A stretch of 64,000 bases of DNA from Mumia sp. zg.B17 (lineage in GTDB: Bacteria; Actinomycetota; Actinomycetes; Propionibacteriales; Nocardioidaceae), in assembly GCF_019550915.1 (NCBI RefSeq), contig NZ_JAHWCI010000003.1:1-64000 (forward strand), written 5' to 3'. Every line of letters starts with the position of its first letter. The stretch's first letter is position 1. Of the stretch, positions 14,730-23,339 are shown piece after piece. The translations under genes were made by a program, and so were the position numbers. Under the pieces are notes generated by a model. That model searched no databases and was not told the DNA's origin. It saw only the letters and a program-made list of their open reading frames with translations.

Positions 14730-16093
14730 GCCGTCGACCGACCGGCGCGAGAGGGCCCGTGCGCCCACTGCTCGGCCTGCTCCTCGCCATGGCGGTGTCG
14801 AACGCGGGCACCCGGGTGTCTGCCGTCGCCTTCCCGTGGTTCGTCCTCGCGACGACGGGCAGCGCGACCAAGACCGGCCTCGTGGCGTTGTTCGAGCTCG
14901 CTCCGTACGTCCTCGTCAAAGCGCTGAGCGGTCCCTGGATCGACCGCGTCGGTGGTCGGTCGATCTCGTGGAGCGCCGATCTCGTGAGCGCCGCCGCAGC
15001 GGCGACCATCCCCGTCCTGTACGCCGTCGACCGACTGACGCTCCCGGTCTTCTTGATCCTGGTCGCGGTCGTCGGCGCCGCACGAGGCCCCGGCGACCTG
15101 GCGAAGGAGATCATGGTCCCCGACGCGGCCGAGCGTGCGCATGTGCCCCTGGTCCGGGCGACCGGCCTGTCGTCGACGGTCGAGCGGCTCGCCTCCACCG
15201 CCGGTCCGGCGTTGGGCGGGGTGCTCATCGCGGTCGCGGGCCCCGTCGCCGGCGTGGCCGTCAACGCTGCCTGCTTCGTGCTGGGATCGGTCGTCGTCGC
15301 CTTCGCCCTCCCCCGCGGCATGGGCCGACCTCACACACGCGCCGACGCCGAAGTCTCAGATGAGCCCGGTGACGGCTACCTGCACCAGCTCGCGGAGGGT
15401 GCCTCCTTCCTCCGCCGGGATCCCCTTCTCGTCGCCATCGTGGTGATGGTGGGGATCACGAACCTCCTGGACGTCGCCTACATCGGTGTTCTCCTCCCGG
15501 TGTGGGCCCGCGACTCCGGTGGCGGTGCCGCGACGGTCGGGCTCCTCCTCACCGTGTCGAGCGCAGGAGCGGTCGTCGGGAGCCTCCTCGCCTCGGCACT
15601 GGCACACCGGATGCCGCGCCGGCTCGTCTTCTTCGGGGGCTTCCTCGTCGCCGGGGCGCCACGCTTCCTCGTCCTGCTGCTCGACGTACCAGGTCCGGTC
15701 GTCGTCGCTGTGCTCGCCGTCGGAGGAGTCGGGGCCGGCTTCCTCAACCCGATCCTCGGCGCCATCCTCTTCGAACGCGTCCCACGTCGCCTCTACGGAC
15801 GGGTCGGCGCCCTGAGCGACTCCGTCGCCTGGGCGGGGATGCCGCTCGGCGGACTGCTCGCCGGTGTAGCGGTCACCGCTGTCGGGCTCTCCCCCGTGCT
15901 GCTCGTCTTCGGCCTGACGTACTTCCTGACCACGAGCCTGACCGGGCTCCGGCCCGAGTGGCGCGAGATGGACGCGCGGTCAGGCGACGCGCAACGCGTC
16001 GGCGTAGGCGACGAGAGCAACGACGCAGAGGAGGGCGCGGACATCGTTGCCGAGCCGCCAGGGCCGCGAGTACGCCCTCCAGGCGACCAATGA
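14726..16093 (+). CDS. Major facilitator superfamily transporter
   Basis: 455-residue polytopic membrane protein with about 12 hydrophobic helices. It resembles the MFS_3/enterobactin-exporter-like group (LLGLLLAMAVSNAGTRVSAV at the N-terminus, and a conserved ARGPGDLAKEIMVPDAAERA loop). It is the effector gene of the ArsR-controlled operon and so probably an exporter of the compound the regulator senses; the substrate is unknown. The last ~38 residues are hydrophilic and low in complexity, and their coding DNA overlaps the convergent DUF1772-type gene by 114 bases. Confidence 0.86.
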   Translation: MSRRPTGARGPVRPLLGLLLAMAVSNAGTRVSAVAFPWFVLATTGSATKTGLVALFELAPYVLVKALSGPWIDRVGGRSISWSADLVSAAAAATIPVLYAVDRLTLPVFLILVAVVGAARGPGDLAKEIMVPDAAERAHVPLVRATGLSSTVERLASTAGPALGGVLIAVAGPVAGVAVNAACFVLGSVVVAFALPRGMGRPHTRADAEVSDEPGDGYLHQLAEGASFLRRDPLLVAIVVMVGITNLLDVAYIGVLLPVWARDSGGGAATVGLLLTVSSAGAVVGSLLASALAHRMPRRLVFFGGFLVAGAPRFLVLLLDVPGPVVVAVLAVGGVGAGFLNPILGAILFERVPRRLYGRVGALSDSVAWAGMPLGGLLAGVAVTAVGLSPVLLVFGLTYFLTTSLTGLRPEWREMDARSGDAQRVGVGDESNDAEEGADIVAEPPGPRVRPPGDQ

Positions 16094-16456
16094 GGCCTCG
16101 GCGTCGTCGGCGTCCACCGCGTCGATCCCGTTGTTGCGCGGGACGTGGAACACCCCCGTCACCACCACCGTCAGGAGATAGGTGACCGACCCGATCAGCA
16201 ACCGGCCGCGGTCGGTGTCGTCGACCACGAACGCGATCACCGTCAGCGCGACCGCCACCGCCGCCGTCCCGGAGAACGCCAGCTGGAACGGCGGCCGGAG
16301 GGCGTACCGGTTGGTGGCCTGCATGAACCCGACCGCCTCGCCGGGAGGTCTGCGGTCGAGAGCAGGCATCACCATGACGGAGAAGGCGACGTAGACACCG
16401 GCCATCACGCCGGTGCCGACGATGCCGACGAGGGTGAGGACCGTCGCGAGCGTCAT
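15980..16456 (-). CDS. DUF1772-like four-helix membrane protein
   Basis: 158 residues with four predicted membrane helices. It has MAGVYVAFSVMVMPALDRRP at the N-terminus and FHVPRNNGIDAVD in the third part, characteristic of DUF1772/anthrone-oxygenase-like proteins. Function is unknown. The ATG overlaps the HAD hydrolase stop as ATGA, so the two are translationally coupled. The 3' 114 bases are antisense to the MFS gene; both frames look real because this protein keeps its last helix within the overlap. Confidence 0.75.
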   Translation of the reverse strand: MTLATVLTLVGIVGTGVMAGVYVAFSVMVMPALDRRPPGEAVGFMQATNRYALRPPFQLAFSGTAAVAVALTVIAFVVDDTDRGRLLIGSVTYLLTVVVTGVFHVPRNNGIDAVDADDAEASLVAWRAYSRPWRLGNDVRALLCVVALVAYADALRVA

Positions 16457-17142
16457 CGCGAGACGTCGAGCAGGGCGCCGAGGTCGTAGGGCCTGGTGCC
16501 TTCGAGCGAGTCGACGAGCGTGCGGCGCTCGCCCTCCTCGACAGCGACCAGGTTCGGGACCACGAGCACGTGGCAACCGGCGGCCGCGGCCGAGCGGGTG
16601 CCGGTGGTCGAGTCCTCGATGGCCACGCACCGGTGCGGATCGACGCCGAGCGCAGCTGCCGCCGCGAGGTAGGGCTCGGGGTGCGGCTTGCCCTGGCTCA
16701 CCACGTCGCCGGTCACCACCGCGCCGAACGGCTCCCCCGGCACACGGGCCAGCATGGGCGTCGCGATCGCCTTGTAGGACATGGTGACGAGCGCCTGCGG
16801 CACGCCCGCTGCCTCCAGCGCTCCGATCAGCTCCAGCGCGCCTGGTCGCCACGCGATCTCACCGGTCGACATGTAGGCGGCCACCTCCGCGACGAGCGTG
16901 TCGACGATCTCCTCCGGCGACAGCGGCAGGGCCATCCGTCGCTTCATCTCCCTCGAGGCGGCGAGCAGGTCGCTGCCGACCAGCTCGAGCCCGTCCTGCT
17001 CCGACCACGAGGCCCCGTAGCGCGAGGCGAGGGACAGCTCGGCCGCGAGCCACACCGGCTCGGTGTCCACGATCGTCCCGTCGAGGTCCCACAGGACCGC
17101 GTCAGGCAAGGTCTTCGTCGGGCGGGTGTCGCTGAGGCTCAT
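16453..17142 (-). CDS. HAD-superfamily phosphatase/phosphomutase-like hydrolase
   Basis: 229 residues of HAD subfamily IA. Motif I is DLDGTIVDTEP (nucleophile Asp19, acid/base Asp21), motif II is LVTMSYKA, the Lys is in GKPHPEPYLAAAA and motif IV is CVAIEDSTTGTRSAAAAG. This arrangement is typical of beta-phosphoglucomutase or small-phosphate-ester phosphatases; the substrate is not defined. ATG 17142 puts motif I at the usual place. It is coupled to the DUF1772-like gene by a four-base overlap. Confidence 0.85.
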   Translation of the reverse strand: MSLSDTRPTKTLPDAVLWDLDGTIVDTEPVWLAAELSLASRYGASWSEQDGLELVGSDLLAASREMKRRMALPLSPEEIVDTLVAEVAAYMSTGEIAWRPGALELIGALEAAGVPQALVTMSYKAIATPMLARVPGEPFGAVVTGDVVSQGKPHPEPYLAAAAALGVDPHRCVAIEDSTTGTRSAAAAGCHVLVVPNLVAVEEGERRTLVDSLEGTRPYDLGALLDVSR

Positions 17143-17234
17143 CGGCTCACTTCGGGGGGAAGGATGGACATGGACGGCCGCACCAGTCTCGCGCGGCCCT
17201 CGCGGGAGGGGCAAACCAGTAAGGGACCGACAGC

Positions 17235-18092
17235 TCAGGTGTCGGTGTCGCGCGACCGGCGCTTGAGGTAGCGCTCGAACTCGCGCGCGATGGCGTCACC
17301 CGAGGCCTCCGGAAGCTCGGAGGTGTCCCGGGCCTCCTCGAGGGACTCGACGTAGGCGGCGATCTCGGGGTCCGAGCTCGCCAGCTCCTCGACGCCTCGC
17401 TCCCAGGCGCGAGCAAGGTCGCGAAGATCGCCCAGCGGCAGGCTGATCTCGAGCACGTCGTCGAGGTAGCCGAGCAGTGCGAGGGTCGCCTTCGGGCTCG
17501 GGGGCTGCGCCACGTAGTGAGGGACAGCCGCCCAGAGCGAGACGGTGGGGATCCCCGCCTCGCTGCTCGCCATGGCGAAGACGCCGTTGATCCCGGTCGG
17601 GCCCTCGTACTGAGACTCCTCGACGTGCAGGCGCGCGGCGAGCCGGTCGTCGCTGGTGGACCCGGTGACGGGTACGGGGCGGGTGTGCGGGGTGTCGGCG
17701 AGGAGCGCACCGAGCGTCACGATGCCACGCACGGCGAATCGGTCGGCCAGTGACAGGAGCTCGTCGCAGAAGGGCATCCACCGCATGTTGGGCTCGATCC
17801 CCCGCACCAGCAGCACGTCACGGTCCGAGCCGACCGGGCGGGCGACGAAGACCCGCGTCGTCGGCCACGAGATCGACCGCTCTCCCTCGTCGTCGCGACC
17901 GATGTAGGGCCGGTTGACCTGGTAGTCGTAGTAGTCGTCCGGGTCGAGCTCGGCGATGAGCTCCGCGTCCCACCACTCGATGAGATGGTCGATGGCGTCG
18001 GTCGCCGCCTCGGCGGCGTCGTTCCACCCCTCGAAGGCGACGACCATCCACGGGTCGACGACCCCAGGGAAATCGCTGCTGTGCTCGCTCAC
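17235..18092 (-). CDS. PAC2 family protein
   Basis: 285 residues of the PAC2 (proteasome assembly chaperone 2-like) family, common in actinobacteria and orthologous by context to M. tuberculosis Rv2125. Visible are MVVAFEGWNDAAEAATDAID at the N-terminus and GIVTLGALLADTPHTRPVPV in the middle. The family adopts a nucleoside-phosphorylase-like fold; its biochemical role in bacteria is unknown, and a link to the proteasome rests on the fold name only. A leaderless -10 supports the GTG start. It follows mshC by 18 bases on the same strand. Confidence 0.88.
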   Translation of the reverse strand: MSEHSSDFPGVVDPWMVVAFEGWNDAAEAATDAIDHLIEWWDAELIAELDPDDYYDYQVNRPYIGRDDEGERSISWPTTRVFVARPVGSDRDVLLVRGIEPNMRWMPFCDELLSLADRFAVRGIVTLGALLADTPHTRPVPVTGSTSDDRLAARLHVEESQYEGPTGINGVFAMASSEAGIPTVSLWAAVPHYVAQPPSPKATLALLGYLDDVLEISLPLGDLRDLARAWERGVEELASSDPEIAAYVESLEEARDTSELPEASGDAIAREFERYLKRRSRDTDT

Positions 18093-18098
18093 GCCTTC

Positions 18099-18104
18099 AC
18101 TCTA
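18099..18104 (-). promoter_or_regulatory. -10 box of the PAC2 gene (leaderless)
   Basis: TAGAGT lies six bases before the GTG at 18092. It overlaps the end of the mshC gap and coding region, so the PAC2 gene may have its own promoter as well as readthrough. Confidence 0.5.
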
Positions 18105-18110
18105 TGCCGC

Positions 18111-19349
18111 TCAGACGACACCGAGGAGCGCATCGACGGCGGCGCCCACCACACGGCCGGAGGCAGGGTCGTGGTCGTCCGACTCGCGGCCGGCCAGGGC
18201 CGAGTCCACCCAGGCGTCCACGACCGCGAGGGCCTGGGGGGTGTCGAGGTCACGGGCGAGGGCCTGGCGCAGCCCCGCCACGACCGGCGCCGCCGCCGGC
18301 CCGCCCGCAGCGAACGCCTCACGCCACCTCGCGAGGCGCTTGTGCGCGTCGACGATGTCACCGTCGGCCCACGCCCAGCCGGTCCGGTAGTGGTGCGCCA
18401 GCAGTGCCAGACGGATCGCGACGGGGTCGCGCCCGTCGGCGCGGAGCCGTGACACGAGCACGAGGTTGCCGAGCGACTTCGACATCTTCTCCCCGTCGTA
18501 GGCGACCATGGCCTGGTGCACGTAGGCCCGCGCGAACCGGTGTTGCGTCGCGGCGTGCGCCTCGGAGGCGGACATCTCGTGGTGCGGGAAGATCAGGTCG
18601 GTCCCGCCGCCCTGGACGTCGAAGTCCTCGCCGAGCGTCTCGAGCGCGATCGACGCGCACTCGACGTGCCACCCCGGGCGCCCGCGACCGAACGGGCTGT
18701 CCCACGACGGCTCGCCCGGGCGCTCGGCCTGCCAGAGCAGACAGTCCAGAGGATCACGCTTGCCGGGGCGGTCGGGGTCTCCACCGCGCTCCGCGAACAG
18801 GCTCAGCATCGTCGCGCGGTCGTACCCGGAGACGCTGCCGAAGTCGGCGTCCTCGTGCACGGCGAAGTAGACGTCTCCGTCGACCTCGTAGGTCACCCCG
18901 CGGTCACGGAGGCGCTCCACGAGCGCGACGGCGAGGTCGATCGACTCGACCGCGCCGATGTAGTGGTCGGGGGCCAGGATGCGGAGCGCGGCCATGTCCT
19001 CGCGGAACAGCTGGATCTCGCGGTTGGCCAGCTCGCTCCACTCCACCCCGGTGGCGGTCGCCCGCTCGAGCAACGGGTCGTCGACGTCGGTGATGTTCTG
19101 CGTGTAAAGGACCTCGAGACCGCGGTCGCGCCACGCTCGCTGAAGCAGGTCGAAGGTCAGGTACGTCGCTGCGTGGCCGAGGTGCGTGGCGTCGTACGGG
19201 GTGATGCCGCAGACGTAGAGGCGGGCCCGGTCGGGCGGGTCGGCCACCGTCAGCGCACCCGTCGAGGTGTCGAAGACCTCGACAGCAGAACCGCGCCCGA
19301 GGCCCAGCTCGGAGAGGTCGGGGACTTCGGGGGACGTCCAGGCGCGCAT
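18111..19349 (-). CDS. mshC: Mycothiol ligase MshC
   Basis: ATP-dependent ligation of cysteine to glucosaminyl-inositol, the penultimate step of mycothiol synthesis. It is a class I cysteinyl-tRNA-synthetase paralogue without the anticodon-binding domain. Of 412 residues, zinc Cys47 in [14 protein letters not shown] at 56-59, the WHVECASIA zinc region, [15 protein letters not shown] and KMSKS near 287 are present. The length fits MshC rather than CysRS (about 460). The ATG at 19349 is supported by a leaderless -10. Confidence 0.93.
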   Translation of the reverse strand: MRAWTSPEVPDLSELGLGRGSAVEVFDTSTGALTVADPPDRARLYVCGITPYDATHLGHAATYLTFDLLQRAWRDRGLEVLYTQNITDVDDPLLERATATGVEWSELANREIQLFREDMAALRILAPDHYIGAVESIDLAVALVERLRDRGVTYEVDGDVYFAVHEDADFGSVSGYDRATMLSLFAERGGDPDRPGKRDPLDCLLWQAERPGEPSWDSPFGRGRPGWHVECASIALETLGEDFDVQGGGTDLIFPHHEMSASEAHAATQHRFARAYVHQAMVAYDGEKMSKSLGNLVLVSRLRADGRDPVAIRLALLAHHYRTGWAWADGDIVDAHKRLARWREAFAAGGPAAAPVVAGLRQALARDLDTPQALAVVDAWVDSALAGRESDDHDPASGRVVGAAVDALLGVV

Positions 19350-19355
19350 GCCCTG

Positions 19356-19361
19356 AGGGTA
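19356..19361 (-). promoter_or_regulatory. -10 box of mshC (leaderless)
   Basis: TACCCT lies six bases before the mshC ATG, in the short gap after the kinase-like gene. Confidence 0.55.
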
Positions 19362-19372
19362 TAAGGCGGTCC

Positions 19373-20152
19373 CTACAGCGGTGGCCACGGGATCGTGGGC
19401 CACCGGTCCCCCGGGTCGGGCATCCTCCCGGACGTGAGCAACTGGTCGATACGGCGAGTCAGTGCCCTGCGTTCGTCGACGGCCAGCAGGTCCGCCAGCG
19501 CGTCGCACAGCGGACCGGAGGTGACGTCTGCGCGCAAGGTCTCCAGCCGCGACCGCTCCCCCGGCTCGAGGACGTCTCCGGACCATCCCCACAAGACAGT
19601 GCGAAGCTTGGGCTCCTCGTGGAAGGTCAGGCCGTGGTCGCAGCCGCGCACCCGGCCGTCCGACGGGAGAAGGTGCCCACCCTTGCGGTCGGCGTTGTTC
19701 ACGACGGCGTCGAACAGCGCCATCGTCCGCAGGTCGGGCGTGTCGCGGTGCAGCAGCGTGACGGGCCGGTCGTCGAGGTCGACGGCGTCCACCACGGCGA
19801 ACCACCCGTCGGGCGTCTCGTCGGCCGGTACGACGGCGACCTGTGGCGCGTCCACGTCGACGTCCACCCACTCCTGGACCATGCCGACGCCGAACGGACC
19901 GTCACGGAGCACCGTCGGAGGGACGACGTGCCAGCCGGCGGCCTCGGAGACGAGGTACGCCGCGTACTCCCTGGCCGCCAGCGTGCCGTCGGGGAAGTCC
20001 CACAGCGGTCGCTCGCCCCGGACCGGCTTGTAGACGCACTCCGTGGCGAGGGAGCCCTGGACGACGTGTCCGACGAACGTGCCGTTCGAGGCCGCCACGA
20101 GTCGCCCCGTGACCTCCAGCTCTCCCTCCGAGAGGGCACGCAGGTCACTCAC
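19373..20152 (-). CDS. SCO1664-type kinase-like (PI3/PI4-kinase fold) protein
   Basis: 259 residues of a conserved actinobacterial family whose catalytic core resembles phosphatidylinositol 3/4-kinases. It has [20 protein letters not shown] (ATP-binding Lys), [13 protein letters not shown] (catalytic loop NxDRKxxH) and [11 protein letters not shown] (metal-binding Asp). Activity and substrate are not known. GTG 20152 overlaps the DUF3090 stop by eight bases (GTGAGTGA), so the two are coupled. The position between DUF3090 and mshC corresponds to mycobacterial Rv2133c (from memory). Confidence 0.78.
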   Translation of the reverse strand: MSDLRALSEGELEVTGRLVAASNGTFVGHVVQGSLATECVYKPVRGERPLWDFPDGTLAAREYAAYLVSEAAGWHVVPPTVLRDGPFGVGMVQEWVDVDVDAPQVAVVPADETPDGWFAVVDAVDLDDRPVTLLHRDTPDLRTMALFDAVVNNADRKGGHLLPSDGRVRGCDHGLTFHEEPKLRTVLWGWSGDVLEPGERSRLETLRADVTSGPLCDALADLLAVDERRALTRRIDQLLTSGRMPDPGDRWPTIPWPPL

Positions 20153-20669
20153 GCGCGACTCGGCGGAACCCGTTGGCGCGGGGGCAGAGGTGTCCCTCGG
20201 CCTCGACGACACCGCCGCAGAACGGACAGGTCGGCCGACCGGCGGCGACGACGCTCTTGGCGCGCTCGGCGAACTCCAGAGCCACCTCGGGTCGCAGCGT
20301 CACGACCAGCATGTCGCTGGCCTCCGTGTCCTCGTCCTCCGTCGCCGCGAACGCCTCGACGACGATCTCCCCCGCCTCGGGCTCCCACGCGAGCGTCATC
20401 GTGCCGACCCGGAACTCCTCCTCGATCGGCTGGTCGAGCGGGTCGAGATCGACCGTGCGCTCGGGGGCCGTGCCCGATCCTGCGTCGCCTCCGACCTCGA
20501 CGAGGAGCGCCTCGAGGCGCTCGGCGAGCACCAGGACCTGCTCCTTCTCGAGGGCGACCGACGTCACGCGACCACCGTCGCTGGCCTGGAGGAAGAAGGT
20601 CCGCTCACCGGGGGCACCGACCGTGCCCGCGACGAAACGCCGTGGGCGTTCGAACCGGTGGATCAGCAT
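20145..20669 (-). CDS. DUF3090 family protein with C-terminal zinc ribbon
   Basis: 174 residues. A conserved N-terminal beta-rich part starts MLIHRFERPRRFVAGTVG, and the C-terminal CPFCGGVVEAEGHLCPRANG has Cys/His residues that look like a small zinc ribbon. Function is unknown; it is nearly always next to the kinase-like gene and the histidine phosphatase in actinobacteria. A leaderless -10 fixes the ATG at 20669. Translationally coupled to the kinase-like gene downstream. Confidence 0.85.
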   Translation of the reverse strand: MLIHRFERPRRFVAGTVGAPGERTFFLQASDGGRVTSVALEKEQVLVLAERLEALLVEVGGDAGSGTAPERTVDLDPLDQPIEEEFRVGTMTLAWEPEAGEIVVEAFAATEDEDTEASDMLVVTLRPEVALEFAERAKSVVAAGRPTCPFCGGVVEAEGHLCPRANGFRRVARE

Positions 20670-20676
20670 GGGACCG

Positions 20677-20682
20677 AGCCTA
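20677..20682 (-). promoter_or_regulatory. -10 box of the DUF3090 gene (leaderless)
   Basis: TAGGCT lies seven bases before the ATG at 20669. Confidence 0.55.
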
Positions 20683-20730
20683 GACAGGGGCCTGGGTGGC
20701 GGCGACTCCTGCCCCGCGGGATGCGCACGG

Positions 20731-21420
20731 TCAGGCACCTCCCCCGACCGGCGCGTCGCCGGTCGGGCGGTCTCCCCCCGCGGCCGGGGCGAGCCCGCTG
20801 AGGTCGGATCCGAGGTCGTTGACGTGGCGCACGCTCGGGCGGTGAGAGCCATAGGTGATGACGCTGACCGATCCTGGGGCCACCGCGATCCGCTGGAACT
20901 GGTCGAGGTGGAGACCGAGGGCGTCCGCCAGCACGGCCTTGATCACGTCGCCGTGGCTCGCAGCAGCCCACACGGCCCCGGGACCGTGACGCCGCTCGAC
21001 GCGTCGATCGATCCGCCGGACCGCCTCCACCGCCCGGGCCGAGACGTCGGCGAGACGCTCTCCGCCGGGGAACTCGACCGCGCTCGGCTGCTGCTGAACC
21101 GTCGCCCACAACGGCTCGCGCGCGAGATCGACGATCTTCTTGCCGGTCCACCGTCCGTAGCCGCACTCCACCAGCCCGGCCTCCCGCCGGACCTGGACGT
21201 TCTCCTTCTGCGCGTCGGCGATCCGGCGCGCCGTCTGCATCGTCCGCAGGAGCGGGCTGCTGACGAGGCGGGCGAGAGGAATGACGGACAGCCGGTCGGC
21301 GACCGCACGGGCCTGCTCCAGACCGACGTCGTCGAGACCGATGCCCCGGCTGCGTCCGGCGAGCACGCCGTCGGCGTTGGCGGCGGTACGTCCGTGACGG
21401 ACGAGGATCAGGGTCGGCAC
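20731..21420 (-). CDS. Histidine phosphatase (phosphoglycerate-mutase-like)
   Basis: 229 residues of the histidine phosphatase superfamily, branch 1. The phosphohistidine motif LVRHGRTAAN is at the N-terminus, the second Arg lies in SSPLLRTMQTA, Glu in GLVECGYGRWTGK and the second His in AASHGDVIKAVLADALG. It should be active on a small phosphorylated substrate, unidentified. GTG 21420 is chosen because it is the first codon of the conserved domain and has a -10 six bases upstream. It is the syntenic equivalent of Rv2135c beside DUF3090. Confidence 0.87.
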   Translation of the reverse strand: MPTLILVRHGRTAANADGVLAGRSRGIGLDDVGLEQARAVADRLSVIPLARLVSSPLLRTMQTARRIADAQKENVQVRREAGLVECGYGRWTGKKIVDLAREPLWATVQQQPSAVEFPGGERLADVSARAVEAVRRIDRRVERRHGPGAVWAAASHGDVIKAVLADALGLHLDQFQRIAVAPGSVSVITYGSHRPSVRHVNDLGSDLSGLAPAAGGDRPTGDAPVGGGA

Positions 21421-21426
21421 GCCCCG

Positions 21427-21432
21427 AGCGTA
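21427..21432 (-). promoter_or_regulatory. -10 box of the histidine phosphatase gene (leaderless)
   Basis: TACGCT lies six bases before the GTG at 21420. Confidence 0.5.
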
Positions 21433-21457
21433 GTCGGCCCGCGACGCCCCCGCGGGG

Positions 21458-21463
21458 CACAAT
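21458..21463 (+). promoter_or_regulatory. -10 box of the CorA-like gene (leaderless)
   Basis: CACAAT lies six bases before the GTG at 21470, in a 49-base divergent promoter region. Confidence 0.45.
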
Positions 21464-21469
21464 GACGGT

Positions 21470-22453
21470 GTGATCCTGGACTGCGCCGCCTATCGCGACC
21501 TCACGCCCGTCCAGGTCAGCACGACGCTCGACGGGCTCAGCGAGCTCGCCGCGACCCTGACCGGTCCGGCAGACTTCGTGTGGGTCCTCCTCGAGGACCC
21601 GACGTACGGAGAGTTCACGGACCTCCAACGGATCTTCTCGCTCCACCCCCTCGCTGTCGAGGACGCCGTCGCCGCGCACCAGCGCCCCAAGATCGACATC
21701 TACGAGGGCTCGGCATTCCTGGCACTGCGATCGCTGGAGTACGACACCGAGACGAGCGAGGTCTTGCTCAGCGAGATCTCGATGTTCATCGGAGCGCACT
21801 ACGCCATCACCGTCCGGCACGGGACGTGGCCACGCCTCGACAGCATCCGAGACCGGGCAGCGAAGCAGCCGGAGCTGTTCAAGTTCGGTGCCGTCGCCGC
21901 CGCGTACCACGTGGTCGACGCGGTGGTCGACGAGTACGAGCTCATCGCCGAGCAGCTGACCTCGGACGTCGAGGAGATCGAGGAAGCCGTGTTCTCCGAG
22001 GCAGCCCCAGGCACGACCGGGCGGGTCTACCCGCTGAAGCGGGAGCTGCTCGAGTTCCGGAAGGCCGTCGCGCCGATCCACGCTCCGCTCGAGGCGCTTC
22101 TCGAGGGCCACGCCAAATGGACGATCCCGGAGGGGATGGGGGTCTACTTCCGCGACATCGCCGACCACCTCGTCCATGCGCGGGGCACGATGGACACTCT
22201 CGACAGCCTGCTCGACAACGCGATGCAGGCCCGTGCCACCCAGATATCGATCCAGCAGAACGACGACATGCGCAAGCTCGCCGCGTATGCCGCGATGGCG
22301 GCCGTGCCGACCCTCGTCGCCGGCATCTACGGGATGAACTTCCGGGACATGCCCGAGTTGGGCTGGTCACTCGGCTACCCCCTCACGCTCGTGGTGATGG
22401 CCGGGCTCGTCCTCGTCCTCTGGCGAGCGTTCAAGCGCTCGGGCTGGCTCTGA
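21470..22453 (+). CDS. CorA-family magnesium/cobalt transporter
   Basis: 327 residues: a cytoplasmic alpha/beta and long-helix domain, then two C-terminal membrane helices with the signature GIYGMNF between them (GMN selectivity motif). The family forms pentamers that import Mg2+ or Co2+. The extracellular loop after GMNF is short and acidic (RDMPELG), as expected. GTG start with a leaderless-type -10. Divergent from the histidine phosphatase gene. Confidence 0.9.
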   Translation: MILDCAAYRDLTPVQVSTTLDGLSELAATLTGPADFVWVLLEDPTYGEFTDLQRIFSLHPLAVEDAVAAHQRPKIDIYEGSAFLALRSLEYDTETSEVLLSEISMFIGAHYAITVRHGTWPRLDSIRDRAAKQPELFKFGAVAAAYHVVDAVVDEYELIAEQLTSDVEEIEEAVFSEAAPGTTGRVYPLKRELLEFRKAVAPIHAPLEALLEGHAKWTIPEGMGVYFRDIADHLVHARGTMDTLDSLLDNAMQARATQISIQQNDDMRKLAAYAAMAAVPTLVAGIYGMNFRDMPELGWSLGYPLTLVVMAGLVLVLWRAFKRSGWL

Positions 22454-22498
22454 CGCCACACATCGACGCGAGTCGCCTCGATCGCGCTGAGCCTGACC

Positions 22499-23227
22499 TC
22501 ACCAGGGCAGGAAGCCGTCACGGCCGAAGAACACCCCGGTCGGGCCCTCCGGATCGACCGTCGCCGCCCGCACGCTGGCGAGCGCGCCCTCCTCGACCGT
22601 CTGCGTGCCGGAGTGTCCGTTCAGGTCTGTGGCCGTGTAGCCGGGGTCGGCCGAGTTCACCGCGATCCCGGGCAGGCCCCTGGCGTACATGGTCGTGACC
22701 ATGTTGAGCGCAGCCTTCGACGAGGGGTACACGAGACCGTAGAAGCCGTACTCGGGCCTCGCCGGGTCGCCGGTGATCCCGAACGACCCCATGCCACTCG
22801 AGACGTTGACGATCCGCGGGTGCGGCGAGCCGCGCAGAAGCGGGAGGAGAACGTGGGTGACGCGCACCGGCCCCAGGAGGTTGACACCGTAGACGGCGAG
22901 GAAATCGGCCGCCACCGTGTCAGCCGGGGCGTGCAAGGAGCCGGCGATCCCCGCGTTGTTCACCAGGACGTCGAGGCCTGTCCCACTGTTCTCGACCGTC
23001 GTCGCTGCCGCAGCCACCGACGCGTCGTCGGTGACGTCGAGCGTCACGGGTCGTACGTCGAGGCCGTCGCCTCGGAGGGCGTCGGCGGCCTTGCTGCCGA
23101 GCTCGGTGTCACGGGCACCGAGCCAGACCGTCCAACCCAGTCCGGCGAGCTGGCGCACGGTCTCGTAGCCGATTCCTTTGTTCGCCCCGGTGACCAGGGC
23201 CGTCGTGGTTGTTCTCGTTGTCGTCAT
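22499..23227 (-). CDS. Short-chain dehydrogenase/reductase
   Basis: 242 residues of a classical SDR. It has a cofactor loop TGANKGIG (13-20), NNAG in VLVNNAGIAGS, Ser in IVNVSSGMGSFG, and catalytic Tyr167/Lys171 in YPSSK. The short ARD in WLGARDTELG after strand 2 suggests NADPH. The substrate is unknown. Divergent from an XRE/MmyB-type regulator across a promoter region rich in inverted repeats, a common regulator-target arrangement. The ATG at 23227 begins the conserved domain. Confidence 0.87.
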   Translation of the reverse strand: MTTTRTTTTALVTGANKGIGYETVRQLAGLGWTVWLGARDTELGSKAADALRGDGLDVRPVTLDVTDDASVAAAATTVENSGTGLDVLVNNAGIAGSLHAPADTVAADFLAVYGVNLLGPVRVTHVLLPLLRGSPHPRIVNVSSGMGSFGITGDPARPEYGFYGLVYPSSKAALNMVTTMYARGLPGIAVNSADPGYTATDLNGHSGTQTVEEGALASVRAATVDPEGPTGVFFGRDGFLPW

Positions 23228-23260
23228 GGAGCGAGCCTGGCGGTCGGTGCGACGGGCGTG

Positions 23261-23308
23261 CCAGGACCACGTCGTCCTGGTACTCCCCGTACCACGCTGT
23301 GCCGTGGT
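23261..23308. promoter_or_regulatory. Three overlapping inverted repeats in the SDR/XRE divergent promoter
   Basis: CCAGGAC-6-GTCCTGG (23261-23280), TGGTAC-5-GTACCA (23278-23294) and ACCACG-6-CGTGGT (23291-23308) follow one another between the divergent start codons. They are candidate operators for the XRE regulator acting on the SDR gene and itself. Confidence 0.5.
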
Positions 23309-23339
23309 GGCGGCCACCTCCGCGTGCCAGGCTGAGGAG

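Noticed and set aside
22454-22498. Intrinsic terminator between corA and SDR genes
   Set aside because: Only weak short complementarity is present and no U tract.
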